This document shows, one piece after another, positions 1-7,194 of a stretch of 17,267 nucleotides of DNA. Both the position numbers and the translations under genes were made by a program. The notes under the pieces are model-generated. The model was given only the letters and a program-made list of their open reading frames with translations, had not been told where the DNA came from and searched no databases. Each line of letters begins with the position of its first letter. Position 1 is the first letter of the stretch. This DNA comes from JACVRW01 sp035650215 (GTDB lineage: Bacteria; Actinomycetota; Thermoleophilia; Solirubrobacterales; Thermoleophilaceae), in assembly GCA_035650215.1 (NCBI GenBank), contig DASRIC010000038.1:1-17267 (forward strand), in the 5' to 3' direction.

Positions 1-3
1 CCC

Positions 4-1482
4 ATGAGCAGACGACTGATCATCATCGCCCTGGCCGCCGCGCTCGCGGCGCTGGGCACGCTCGCCTCGGCCGGCGGCGCGCAGGCGCGTCACGGCCTGC
101 AGACGGGCTTCAGCGACCCGCAGGCCTTCCAGTTCCTCGACCCCGCGCAGCGGCAGGCGGCCTTCAGAAACCTACGCTCCACTGGGGGCTCTGTGGTCAG
201 GCTCACGGCCACCTGGCGCCACATCGCGCCATCGCAGCCGGGCACGGCCGTCGACGCTCGCAACCCTGGGTGGGCCGGCTACGTCTGGGGGGAGACCGAC
301 CAGATGGTGCGCGAGGCGCGCGCGGCCGGCATCACGGTCCTGCTGTCCTTCACCGGAGCACCCGATTGGGCCGAGGCTCCTGGCCGCGACCCGCTCGCGC
401 CGCCCGGCACCTGGCGCCCCGCGGCGGCCGACTATCGGCTGTTCGCCGAGGCCGTGGCGCGCCGCTACTCGGGCTCCTTCGTCGACGCATCCGGGGCGCG
501 CCTGCCCCGCGTCCGCTACTACCAGGCGTGGAACGAGCCCAACCTGTCGGATTTCGTCAACCCGCAGTGGACGCGCTCGGGCGGCCGCTACCGACCGGCC
601 AGCCCCGGGATCTACAAGGGGCTCCTGAATGCGTTCTACCGGGGGGCGAAGAAGGTCAGGCGCAGCAACGTGATCGTCTCGGCCGGCACCGCTCCGTTCG
701 GCGAGACGCAGCGCGGGCAGAAGCGGATGCAGGCCGCGCTCTTCACGCGCGAGCTCCTGTGTGTGACCGGGCGCAGCCGCCCGAGGGCCAAGCGCCGCTG
801 CCCCGGCGGGGCCACCTATTTCGACGCCCTCGCCCACCACCCGTACCCGATCGGAGAGCCGCGGCGGACCGCGGCCAACCCCGACGACGTGGTGATTCCC
901 GACATCTGGAAGCTCACCCGCCCCATGAAGGTGGCCCTGCGCGCCGGCTACCTCAAGCCGCGCCGGCACAAGCCGGTCTGGGCGACCGAGATCTCCTGGG
1001 ACACGAGCCCACCCGACCCGGACGGCCTGCCGGCTAGGCTCGTGGCGCGCTACATCTCCGGAGCCCTCTACACGCTCTGGCGCCAGGACGTGAGCGTCGT
1101 GACCTGGTGGCTCATGCGCGACGAGCCCTTCGACCCGCGCGGCTGGGGCTACTCGCTCCAGGCCGGCGTCTTCTTCCGCGGCGCCACGGTGGCGGACGAC
1201 ACGCGGAAACCCGGCTTCTACGCCTTCCGCTTCCCCTTCACCGCCTACACCAAAGGCGGCGTGGCGCAGGTCTGGGGCCTCGCGCCGAGGTCGGGCCGGG
1301 TGACGATTCAGCGCCGCCGCGGCGGCGGCTGGCGCACGATCGCGCGCCTGCGCACCAGCCCCGGGCGCATGTTCCTCCGCCCGATGCGCCTGCCCGCGGG
1401 CGCGCCGCTGCGGGCACGCCAGGGCGGCGAGACGAGCATGACCTGGCGGGTGGGGCCGAGCGAGGTCGAGCGCGTGCCGTAG
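4..1482 (+). CDS. Secreted glycoside hydrolase-like protein (GH39/GH5-type TIM barrel) with C-terminal beta domain
   Basis: A 492-aa protein with a clear signal peptide (residues 1-28: basic MSRR, Ala/Leu-rich core, AQA cleavage region). The body reads as a (beta/alpha)8 glycosidase of clan A: the motif AWNEPN places a likely acid/base at E178, and VWATEIS places a likely nucleophile at E329, at the end of strands 4 and 7 as expected for the clan. After about residue 400 a short Arg-rich beta-type domain follows (VWGLAPRSGRVTIQ and onward), absent from the two other hydrolases here. The substrate cannot be read from sequence; the neighbouring ligases, glycosyltransferase and co-polymerase suggest it trims or remodels the locus's own exopolysaccharide outside the cell. 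The start is the ATG at position 4; its upstream signals lie outside the window. It converges on the next hydrolase with an 19-bp gap. Confidence 0.85.
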   Translation: MSRRLIIIALAAALAALGTLASAGGAQARHGLQTGFSDPQAFQFLDPAQRQAAFRNLRSTGGSVVRLTATWRHIAPSQPGTAVDARNPGWAGYVWGETDQMVREARAAGITVLLSFTGAPDWAEAPGRDPLAPPGTWRPAAADYRLFAEAVARRYSGSFVDASGARLPRVRYYQAWNEPNLSDFVNPQWTRSGGRYRPASPGIYKGLLNAFYRGAKKVRRSNVIVSAGTAPFGETQRGQKRMQAALFTRELLCVTGRSRPRAKRRCPGGATYFDALAHHPYPIGEPRRTAANPDDVVIPDIWKLTRPMKVALRAGYLKPRRHKPVWATEISWDTSPPDPDGLPARLVARYISGALYTLWRQDVSVVTWWLMRDEPFDPRGWGYSLQAGVFFRGATVADDTRKPGFYAFRFPFTAYTKGGVAQVWGLAPRSGRVTIQRRRGGGWRTIARLRTSPGRMFLRPMRLPAGAPLRARQGGETSMTWRVGPSEVERVP

Positions 1483-1501
1483 GCGCTACGGCCGAGCGGC
1501 G

Positions 1502-2575
1502 CTACAGCCCGCGCACGCCGCGGACGAAGGCGTCGTAGGCGGGCTTCTTCTTGCCCTGAAGGTTCAGCAGTCCCGTGTGAAGGCCCCACTGATTGCCCGT
1601 TCCGTACGGGCGACCGTCGCGCCAGGAGAAGAGCACGAATCCGCGGAGCTTCCAGGCCCGGCGCCTCTGCCGGATGAGCTTCAGCGAGCCGGCGATGTTC
1701 TTGGCCTGTCCCTTCGTCCCCACGCAGAAGCGGCTCTTCGCTCCCTTGTCGCACCAGCCCAGCTCGGTGATCCAGATCTTGTCGGAGCGGCCGCCGCTGC
1801 GGTTCATGAGCGCGCGCGTGGTGTTCATCAGCTTGCCCATGTAGCGGGCGTTCACCGCGTAGGTGTTGATGGCCACCGTGTCGAACGCGCTCGAGCCACC
1901 GCCCTTGTAAAGCGCCTTGAGGTAGGGCGCAAGGCGGATGGCGCTCTTCAGGCGGCTGTCCGGAAGGCCGGCCGTGACGATCTCAGCCGCCGGGTCCACG
2001 GCCTTGATCCCCGCGCCCACGGTTCGGACCATCGCCAGGTACTCCTGCGGGTTCGGCTTGTCCCGCCAGTACACGCCGAGGGTGGGCTCGTTCCATATCT
2101 GCCAGGCCGTGATCGGCAGCGGGTTGGGATGTCCCGCCCAGAGGGAGCCGCCCGGGCCGTAGCGGGCCACGAGCAGCGCCGCCCAGCGGGCCATGGTGCC
2201 GTTGTCCACCGGCGGCAGGCTGGCTCGGCTGCGCCGCTTTGCGGACCTCCTCCCGTAGAAGGAGGGTGAATCGAACAGCACGGGGAGCATCGTGATGCCG
2301 CGCCGCGCCGCGTCGAGCACGTACTGGTCGTACGTCGCGAAGTCGAAGTTGCCCGGCGCGATCTCGGTGGCAGCCCAATTGAACGTCACGCGCAGCAGCT
2401 TCACGCCTGCGGTGCGCTGCTGGTCGAGGGCGCTGTCGCGGTAGCTGCCGCCGTTCCCGAGGAGGTCGTCCGCCGTCATCCCGACAAAGCCGGGAGGAGC
2501 GGCCGCTGCCGCGGGGCCGGCGGAGATCGCCAGGAGCGCGGCCCCCAGGACCAGGATCGAGCGTGCGCGAGCCAC
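1502..2575 (-). CDS. Secreted glycoside hydrolase-like protein (GH39/GH5-type TIM barrel)
   Basis: A 357-aa protein beginning at GTG 2575, with a signal peptide of about 25 residues ending in an Ala-rich AAAAA run. Clan A glycosidase signatures are visible: the barrel opening LRVTFNWAATE, the acid/base motif IWNEPT (E163), and the nucleophile strand IWITELGW (E271). The ending GKKKPAYDAF is typical of short members, in which the catalytic barrel ends on a KPA motif with no added domain. It is clearly a paralogue in fold, but not a close copy, of the hydrolases at 4-1482 and 14371-15471. It is divergent from the ligase at 2598 across only 22 bp, so the two genes probably share a promoter region. 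A role in exopolysaccharide hydrolysis or remodelling is inferred from context; the substrate is unknown. Confidence 0.85.
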   Translation of the reverse strand: MARARSILVLGAALLAISAGPAAAAAPPGFVGMTADDLLGNGGSYRDSALDQQRTAGVKLLRVTFNWAATEIAPGNFDFATYDQYVLDAARRGITMLPVLFDSPSFYGRRSAKRRSRASLPPVDNGTMARWAALLVARYGPGGSLWAGHPNPLPITAWQIWNEPTLGVYWRDKPNPQEYLAMVRTVGAGIKAVDPAAEIVTAGLPDSRLKSAIRLAPYLKALYKGGGSSAFDTVAINTYAVNARYMGKLMNTTRALMNRSGGRSDKIWITELGWCDKGAKSRFCVGTKGQAKNIAGSLKLIRQRRRAWKLRGFVLFSWRDGRPYGTGNQWGLHTGLLNLQGKKKPAYDAFVRGVRGL

Positions 2576-2582
2576 TCCGGCC

Positions 2583-2588
2583 TAGTCT
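2583..2588 (+). promoter_or_regulatory. Putative -10 box of a leaderless promoter
   Basis: TAGTCT fits the actinobacterial TANNNT -10 pattern and lies 9 nt before the ATG at 2598, which would put the transcript start on or beside the start codon. No convincing Shine-Dalgarno or -35 is seen. Confidence 0.35.
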
Positions 2589-2597
2589 GGCAGGACC

Positions 2598-3941
2598 ATG
2601 GGTCCCGCGCCACCTGTGCCGGACATCCGCGAGGCCCTGCGCGGCTCGGCGGCCGCCGCCGCCCGGAGCCCCGCGCTGGCGCTGTACCTGCTGGCCGTGG
2701 CGGCGCTCGGATGGAAGTGGCTCTCGCCGCTCTCCGGGGTGTACGAGCGCGCGGGCTGGAGCGACGCGCTGATGGCGCTGGCCGCGCTCGCCTGGCTGTG
2801 GGAGCGGGTCCGCGCGGGCGGCCTGCCGCGGCCGCGCGGGTTTCATCTCGCGCTCGCCGCCTACGTGGCCGCCACGGCGCTGTCGGCGCTCTTCGCGGAG
2901 GCGCAGGGCACCGCAGCGCGCAACCTGCTGCTGGTGGCCGAGCTCGCGGTGCTCGCCCTGCTCACGTCCGAGTTCGCCTCCAGCCGGCCCGGCCGGGACG
3001 CGGTCGTCCTGGTGGTGGCCGCGCTCGCGGCGGTCACCGCCGTGCTCGCCGTGGTGGGGCTGGCGCTCTTCTACGTGGGCGTCGACACCTCCCTGGTCGG
3101 CGCCTACGGCGAGCAGTTCATCGAGTCGGACCGCTACGCGCGCGTGGCGGCCGGGTTCGCGACCCCGCCGCTGCTCGCCAGCTTCTGCATCTTCGCGTCG
3201 GCGGTGATCGACCTCGAGCGATCGCCGCTCGGTCCCCGGACGCGGTTCGCGCTTCAGGCGGCGCTGTCGCTCATGGTGCTCGCCACGCTCTCCCGCGGCG
3301 CGATCGCCTTCTTCGCGGTGCTCGCGATCCGCGCCGCCTGTCGCCACTGGGAGCCGCGCCGCGCGGCTGCGGCCGCGGCGGTCGTGACGCTCGCGTCGGT
3401 GGCCGTCATGGCCGCCCTGACGGTGGCCAAGGTCCGCGTGGATCCCACCCGCCCCTCGACGCTGTCCTACGTCGTGCCCGACCCGGGCAACCGCCGCGAG
3501 GCGCTCGTGACCGGGTTCGAGACCTTCCGCGAGCACCCGCTGGTGGGCCTGGGCCCGGGCTCCTTCGTCGCCGAGAATCGCGGCGCGCCGTTCCGAGCCC
3601 ACCTCACGCCGCTGAACGTAGCTGCGACGCTGGGCATCCCGGCGCTCGCCGCGCTCGTGTACCTCTTCGTGTTGCTGTGGCGGGAGCGGCGGCGCCCGAC
3701 CTCGATAGCGATCTGGACCGGGCTCCTCGGCCTCGGCATCGACGGGCTCGCCCAGGACGTCGAGCACTTCCGCCACGTGTGGGTGATGGTCGGGCTGGCG
3801 GACGCGGATCGGGAGCCGTCACCGAGGCGGCGGCTGCGAGACGCCTCGGGCGGCGTCCACCAGTCCCATCCCGGCACCGCCGAGCTGAGCGAGATCCTTC
3901 ACGATCACGAGCAGCGGGACCCGCCACCACTCTCCCGCTGA
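2598..3941 (+). CDS. O-antigen ligase/polymerase-like membrane protein (Wzy/WaaL family)
   Basis: A 447-aa polytopic membrane protein. About ten hydrophobic segments run from residue 22 to about 390, separated by short Arg-rich loops. The Wzy_C-type signatures are present: the TLSRGA segment near the middle, and a large outer loop with FREHPLVGLGPGSF, the common ligase/polymerase motif region. Such proteins either polymerise lipid-linked repeat units outside the membrane or transfer finished polymer to an acceptor; sequence alone does not decide which. The recognisable family part stops around HVWVMVGLADAD (about base 3810). The remaining 43 or so residues are Arg/Pro/His-rich, have no membrane segment, and lie entirely over the 3' end of the opposite-strand glycosyltransferase. 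The start is the ATG at 2598, apparently leaderless. A second, longer homologue lies at 12369-14378. Confidence 0.85.
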   Translation: MGPAPPVPDIREALRGSAAAAARSPALALYLLAVAALGWKWLSPLSGVYERAGWSDALMALAALAWLWERVRAGGLPRPRGFHLALAAYVAATALSALFAEAQGTAARNLLLVAELAVLALLTSEFASSRPGRDAVVLVVAALAAVTAVLAVVGLALFYVGVDTSLVGAYGEQFIESDRYARVAAGFATPPLLASFCIFASAVIDLERSPLGPRTRFALQAALSLMVLATLSRGAIAFFAVLAIRAACRHWEPRRAAAAAAVVTLASVAVMAALTVAKVRVDPTRPSTLSYVVPDPGNRREALVTGFETFREHPLVGLGPGSFVAENRGAPFRAHLTPLNVAATLGIPALAALVYLFVLLWRERRRPTSIAIWTGLLGLGIDGLAQDVEHFRHVWVMVGLADADREPSPRRRLRDASGGVHQSHPGTAELSEILHDHEQRDPPPLSR

Positions 3942-4820
3942 CAGCGACCGCCGCGCCCTGCGCATCGGCAGCCACAGGTAGGCCGCGACCCCCGCGCCGG
4001 CCAGCAACCGTCCGGCAACGCCGCCTCGCACGAATAGCACGGGGCCCGCGCTCCAGGCGGCGAGACGCGCGAGGTGGCGGCCACGACCCTTGGTTCGTAC
4101 GTCGCCGCGGGTGTAGGTGGCGAACATCGCCGCCGTCGCGAGCCAGGAGGTCCGCGGACGCCAGTACACCGCCGCCTCCTCGACCAGCGTCGGCGAGAAG
4201 CCGCGCTCGATCGCGGCCGCGCTGAAGGCGAGGTCCTCGCCCGCGTAGACGTGCTCCGGAAAGCCGCCGACCTCCTCCCACGCCGCTCGCGAGAAGGCCA
4301 TCGAGCGTCCGCCCGCGTGCTCCGGGCGAAAGTTGCGCCCGAACAGCCGATGGGAGATCCGGACGAGCGGATCCTCCTCGTCGACCTCCTCGAGAAGCGG
4401 GTAGTGCGCGCAGGCCACCGCGCGGTCGAGCGGCGTCTCTGCCTCGACCACGAACGTTCCCGCGGCGATGTCGCCGCGCGCCCTGGCGGCCTTCAGGGCC
4501 GCGAGCCAGCCCGGCACCGGCCGGCAGCCGGCGTCCGTGCAGGCGATCCAGTCGTGGCTCGCCTCGCGGACCGCGATGTTCCGGCCGGCGGCAATGTTCG
4601 CCCCCGGGGCCACGAGCACCCGAAGCGGCGGCAGACCGGCCCGGCGGGCCTCCAGCTCCTGGAGGGTCCCGTCGTCGGAGCCGCCGTCGACGACCACCAG
4701 CTCGTCCGGCATCTCGGTCTGCACGGCGATGCCGTCCAGCAGCTCGGCGAACCCGCGCCTGTCGTTCCGCACGGTCACGATCAGCGATACCGGCACTCGG
4801 GAGTGGCCGTCCACTTCCAT
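3819..4820 (-). CDS. Family 2 glycosyltransferase with C-terminal membrane region
   Basis: A 333-aa GT-A fold enzyme. In order: the N-terminal strand VSLIVTVRND, the nucleotide-binding VVVDGGSDDGT (residues 42-52), a DxD-like TDAGCRP (D96), the acceptor-side motif AGEDLAFS (ED at 195-196), and a YWRPRTSW segment resembling the RxxRW region. Hydrophobic stretches near residues 258-285 and an amphipathic tail (LVIVKDLAQLGG) suggest membrane association on the cytoplasmic face. It probably adds a sugar to the lipid-linked exopolysaccharide repeat; donor and acceptor are unknown. The ATG at 4820 is preceded by a -10-like TACTTT exactly 7 nt upstream, so translation may be leaderless. The 3' end overlaps the ligase gene on the other strand by 123 bp; the conserved-looking tail shows that this gene really extends there. 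Confidence 0.88.
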   Translation of the reverse strand: MEVDGHSRVPVSLIVTVRNDRRGFAELLDGIAVQTEMPDELVVVDGGSDDGTLQELEARRAGLPPLRVLVAPGANIAAGRNIAVREASHDWIACTDAGCRPVPGWLAALKAARARGDIAAGTFVVEAETPLDRAVACAHYPLLEEVDEEDPLVRISHRLFGRNFRPEHAGGRSMAFSRAAWEEVGGFPEHVYAGEDLAFSAAAIERGFSPTLVEEAAVYWRPRTSWLATAAMFATYTRGDVRTKGRGRHLARLAAWSAGPVLFVRGGVAGRLLAGAGVAAYLWLPMRRARRSLSAGEWWRVPLLVIVKDLAQLGGAGMGLVDAARGVSQPPPR

Positions 4821-4827
4821 CCTGGCG

Positions 4828-4833
4828 AAAGTA
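4828..4833 (-). promoter_or_regulatory. Putative -10 box of a leaderless promoter
   Basis: TACTTT on the minus strand matches TANNNT and ends 7 nt before the ATG at 4820. This is the spacing expected if transcription begins at the start codon. No clear -35 is seen. Confidence 0.4.
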
Positions 4834-4850
4834 TCGGAAGCCCGGGCTGC

Positions 4851-4860
4851 GAAGGTGAGG
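4851..4860 (+). promoter_or_regulatory. Ribosome binding site for the methyltransferase at 4865
   Basis: GAAGGTGAGG contains two Shine-Dalgarno-like cores. It ends 4 nt before the ATG at 4865 and supports that start. Confidence 0.55.
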
Positions 4861-4864
4861 CCCG

Positions 4865-5800
4865 ATGAGACGACGGCTGCACGGGCTGCGGCAGCTCGTA
4901 CCCGCGGGACCTCGCCGGCGACTGTCGCGCTGGCTCAGAGCGAGGGGGTTCAAGCCGGACGCCCACTACACGGTCCGGATGGAGTACCCGACGTCGGCCT
5001 CGAACTCGCCGCGCTGGAACCCTCACCCGGAGCTCGAGCGCATCATTGCCCGAGGCGACGCGACCTACCGCCGCTCGCTCGAGACGATCGCCTCCTACCG
5101 CGACTCGCTCCTCGAGATCGAGGCGCGGTCGCAGGATCCGCACGAGCCCGCGTGGGTCAACGACTGGCTGCCGGCCCTGGACGGCGCCGCCATCTACGCC
5201 TTCATCCGCCGGCGCGCGCCGGCGCTCTACCTCGAGATCGGCTCCGGGATCTCGACCAGGTTCGCGGCGCGCGCCCGGCGGGACGGGGAGCTCGACACGG
5301 GGATCGTCTCCATCGATCCCGAGCCGCGCGCGGACGTCGAGGCGCTCTGCGACCGAGCCCTCCGCGTCCCGCTCGAGCTGGCGGACCTGTCGGTGTTCGA
5401 CGAGCTCTCGGACGGCGACGTGGTCTTTCTCGACGGCTCCCACCGCACGTTCATGAACTCGGACGCAACGGTCTTCTTCCTCGAGGTGCTGCCGCGACTC
5501 GCCGGCGGAGTGCTCGTGGGCGTTCACGACGTGTTCCTGCCCTACGACTATCCGGCCGAGCTCGCCGACCGCCACTACTCGGAGCAGTACCTGCTGGCCG
5601 CCCACCTGCTCGCCGGGAACGAGGCGATCGAGTCCGTGCTGCCCGCCTTCTACGCGAGTCGAGCTCCCGAGCTCGGCTCGCTCATCGACTCGCTGTGGTC
5701 CGATCGCCGGCTCGACGGGGTCGAGCCGCGCGGGAACGCCTTCTGGCTAGGCACCGTCCTTGACCAGAAACCCCCGGGCGATCAGATCCCTGATCGTTGA
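4865..5800 (+). CDS. Class I SAM-dependent methyltransferase (Methyltransf_24-like)
   Basis: A 311-aa protein with a basic N-terminus and a Rossmann-type methyltransferase core from about residue 95. SAM motif I reads YLEIGSGIST (122-131). It is followed by an acidic strand end VSIDPEPR (148-155), DGSHR (190-194) and VHDVFLPYDYP (220-230). The E-G-S-G-S-T / DGSH / HD order is characteristic of the Methyltransf_24 group, many of which methylate sugars or natural products and bind a metal through the Asp/His pairs. Between glycosyltransferase and ligase genes, O-methylation of a glycan residue is the most likely job (inference). There is a good ribosome binding site and a 44-bp divergent spacing from the glycosyltransferase. 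The last 54 bp overlap the 3' end of the convergent tandem methyltransferase gene. Confidence 0.8.
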   Translation: MRRRLHGLRQLVPAGPRRRLSRWLRARGFKPDAHYTVRMEYPTSASNSPRWNPHPELERIIARGDATYRRSLETIASYRDSLLEIEARSQDPHEPAWVNDWLPALDGAAIYAFIRRRAPALYLEIGSGISTRFAARARRDGELDTGIVSIDPEPRADVEALCDRALRVPLELADLSVFDELSDGDVVFLDGSHRTFMNSDATVFFLEVLPRLAGGVLVGVHDVFLPYDYPAELADRHYSEQYLLAAHLLAGNEAIESVLPAFYASRAPELGSLIDSLWSDRRLDGVEPRGNAFWLGTVLDQKPPGDQIPDR

Positions 5801-7192
5801 TAGGCAGAGCTCCTGAAACTGCCCTCGCTCGAGGCCATCGGGAGTGGGCGCCTCTCGAAGCACCGCTGCGAGGGGGCGCTGCCCGTCGCACCCGGCCACG
5901 ACCGAGACGACGCGCGGATCCACCCGCGCGTACAGGTTCATCCATCCCTGCGCCAGGACGGCCTGGCCTTTGTACGCGCCATTCTCGTAGACGAGCCCCT
6001 GATCGAGGCGGTGACCATCCACGAGCTGCCAGGCGCCGGACATCAACTCGCGGAGCTGCTCCACCCCGGCGTGCGAGCTCAAGAAGTCCGCGCCCGCGAA
6101 CATCCGCTGCAGCTGGATGCCACCGGCGCCACGGGGGAGCCTGTCCGTCTTGAACGCACGGGTCCAGTTCGGTCCGCTGGAGCGGCGGCGCAGGACGACC
6201 ACCCCCGTTGCGATCTGGCCCACCCCCTCGCGACCGAAGTGCTCGACCCAGCGGTTGACGGTCGGGGTGACCGTCTCGGGATCGAGCCCCGGGCGGTCGT
6301 TCACGTGGTTCATGGCGTAGATCATCGCCTCGTGGCTTCCCAGGTTCAGGATCAGTGCATCGCAGCCGAGGTCGGCGACCCACTCCCGCGGCGATTCCTC
6401 CCAAGCCTCATCGGCGTGGGTCCAGTTGCAGAACACGGTTGCGAACCCGCCGTCGGCGAGGTGCTCGGCGCACTCCCTGACCAGCTGGCGCGAGAGCGCC
6501 TCACCCCCGATCGGGCTGTCGCGATAGAGGAGCACGTTGTCGGGCGAGATCGCAACAGGAGGCGTGGCCACGACGAGGTCGAAGCGCTGGCCGCGGACCG
6601 GTTCGAGCCAGTCGCCCTCCAGCCAGCGAACGTTCTCGACGCCGTTGAGGCGCTGGCCCAAACGAGCGAACGAGAGCGCGTGCGGGTTGACGTCCAGGCC
6701 CACTACACGGTCGGCGTGCCGCGCGGCGAGGAGCGCCTGGACGCCTGAACCGGTGCCCAGATCGAGCGCGGTTTCCCCCTCGCGGCGGACGGTGAGACCG
6801 GAGACCGCGATGCTCACATCGGACAGATTGACGACGGAGCTGACGCCTCTGTTGTCGCCGCGTATCGGATCGCCGGCGACGATCAGGCCGTCGAAGGTCG
6901 ACAGCTTCATCGGCGAGCGAGCGTCGGCGCCGTCGGTCTCTACCAGTCCCGCTTCCAAGATGTCTTCGATCTTCAGCGGCCGGAGCGCCTGCTCAGCCGC
7001 CGCGCGAGCGACCGTCTCGTCGTGGTGGAAGAGCTTGAGCAGGGTCGCCAGTCGGGCGTCCTCCGGGCGGTCCACGGCCTCCAGGACCTCGGGCGGCGGC
7101 ACGCCTCCGGGCATACCCGCCAGGACGGAGGAGCGCTCGCCCGCGAATCCCGCCTCTCGAAGCAGCTCGCCGAGCTGCTCGACCACGTCCAC
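5747..7192 (-). CDS. Tandem-duplicated class I methyltransferase-like protein, second copy (PrmC/HemK-like fold, degenerate NPPY)
   Basis: A 481-aa protein if started at GTG 7192, which follows the TAG of the upstream copy after 2 nt and has GGGGAG 6 nt upstream. An N-terminal helical region (LGELLREAGFAGER, then PPPEVL near residue 33) precedes SAM motif I LDLGTGSGV (143-151), the strand VVGLDVNPHAL, and DLVVATPPVAISPDN, where the catalytic NPPY of PrmC-type enzymes should lie but reads TPPV (210-213). A C-terminal module of about 150 residues ends in RDLIARGFL. The architecture matches long actinobacterial PrmC-like methyltransferases, which normally keep NPPF/NPPY. It is about two-thirds identical by eye to the copy at 7195-8685, with a shorter tail. 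The activity and substrate are unknown; the operon with an HprK-like kinase suggests a role in protein modification. It shares 54 bp of its 3' end with the gene at 4865. Confidence 0.8.
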   Translation of the reverse strand: MDVVEQLGELLREAGFAGERSSVLAGMPGGVPPPEVLEAVDRPEDARLATLLKLFHHDETVARAAAEQALRPLKIEDILEAGLVETDGADARSPMKLSTFDGLIVAGDPIRGDNRGVSSVVNLSDVSIAVSGLTVRREGETALDLGTGSGVQALLAARHADRVVGLDVNPHALSFARLGQRLNGVENVRWLEGDWLEPVRGQRFDLVVATPPVAISPDNVLLYRDSPIGGEALSRQLVRECAEHLADGGFATVFCNWTHADEAWEESPREWVADLGCDALILNLGSHEAMIYAMNHVNDRPGLDPETVTPTVNRWVEHFGREGVGQIATGVVVLRRRSSGPNWTRAFKTDRLPRGAGGIQLQRMFAGADFLSSHAGVEQLRELMSGAWQLVDGHRLDQGLVYENGAYKGQAVLAQGWMNLYARVDPRVVSVVAGCDGQRPLAAVLREAPTPDGLERGQFQELCLSTIRDLIARGFLVKDGA

Positions 7193-7194
7193 GG

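Noticed and set aside
1483..1501. A direct repeat GGCGCTAC flanking the gap between the two convergent hydrolases
   Set aside because: An 8-bp repeat in GC-rich DNA partly overlapping stop codons has no clear function, and no hairpin or T-run accompanies it.
1983..3776. A 597-codon open frame on the minus strand across the ligase gene
   Set aside because: It is antisense to a clear membrane protein and made of Arg/Gly/His/Glu-rich sequence with no domain. Long open antisense frames are expected at this GC content; the same applies to the plus-strand frames at 2711-4225 and 14581-16071 and the minus frame at 12970-14196.
5779..5796. A 7-bp perfect inverted repeat with a 4-nt loop as a terminator at the convergent junction
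   Set aside because: It encodes the conserved RDLIA segment, recurs imperfectly at the matching place of the other copy (near 7271-7288), and has no T-run. It is more likely a coding coincidence.
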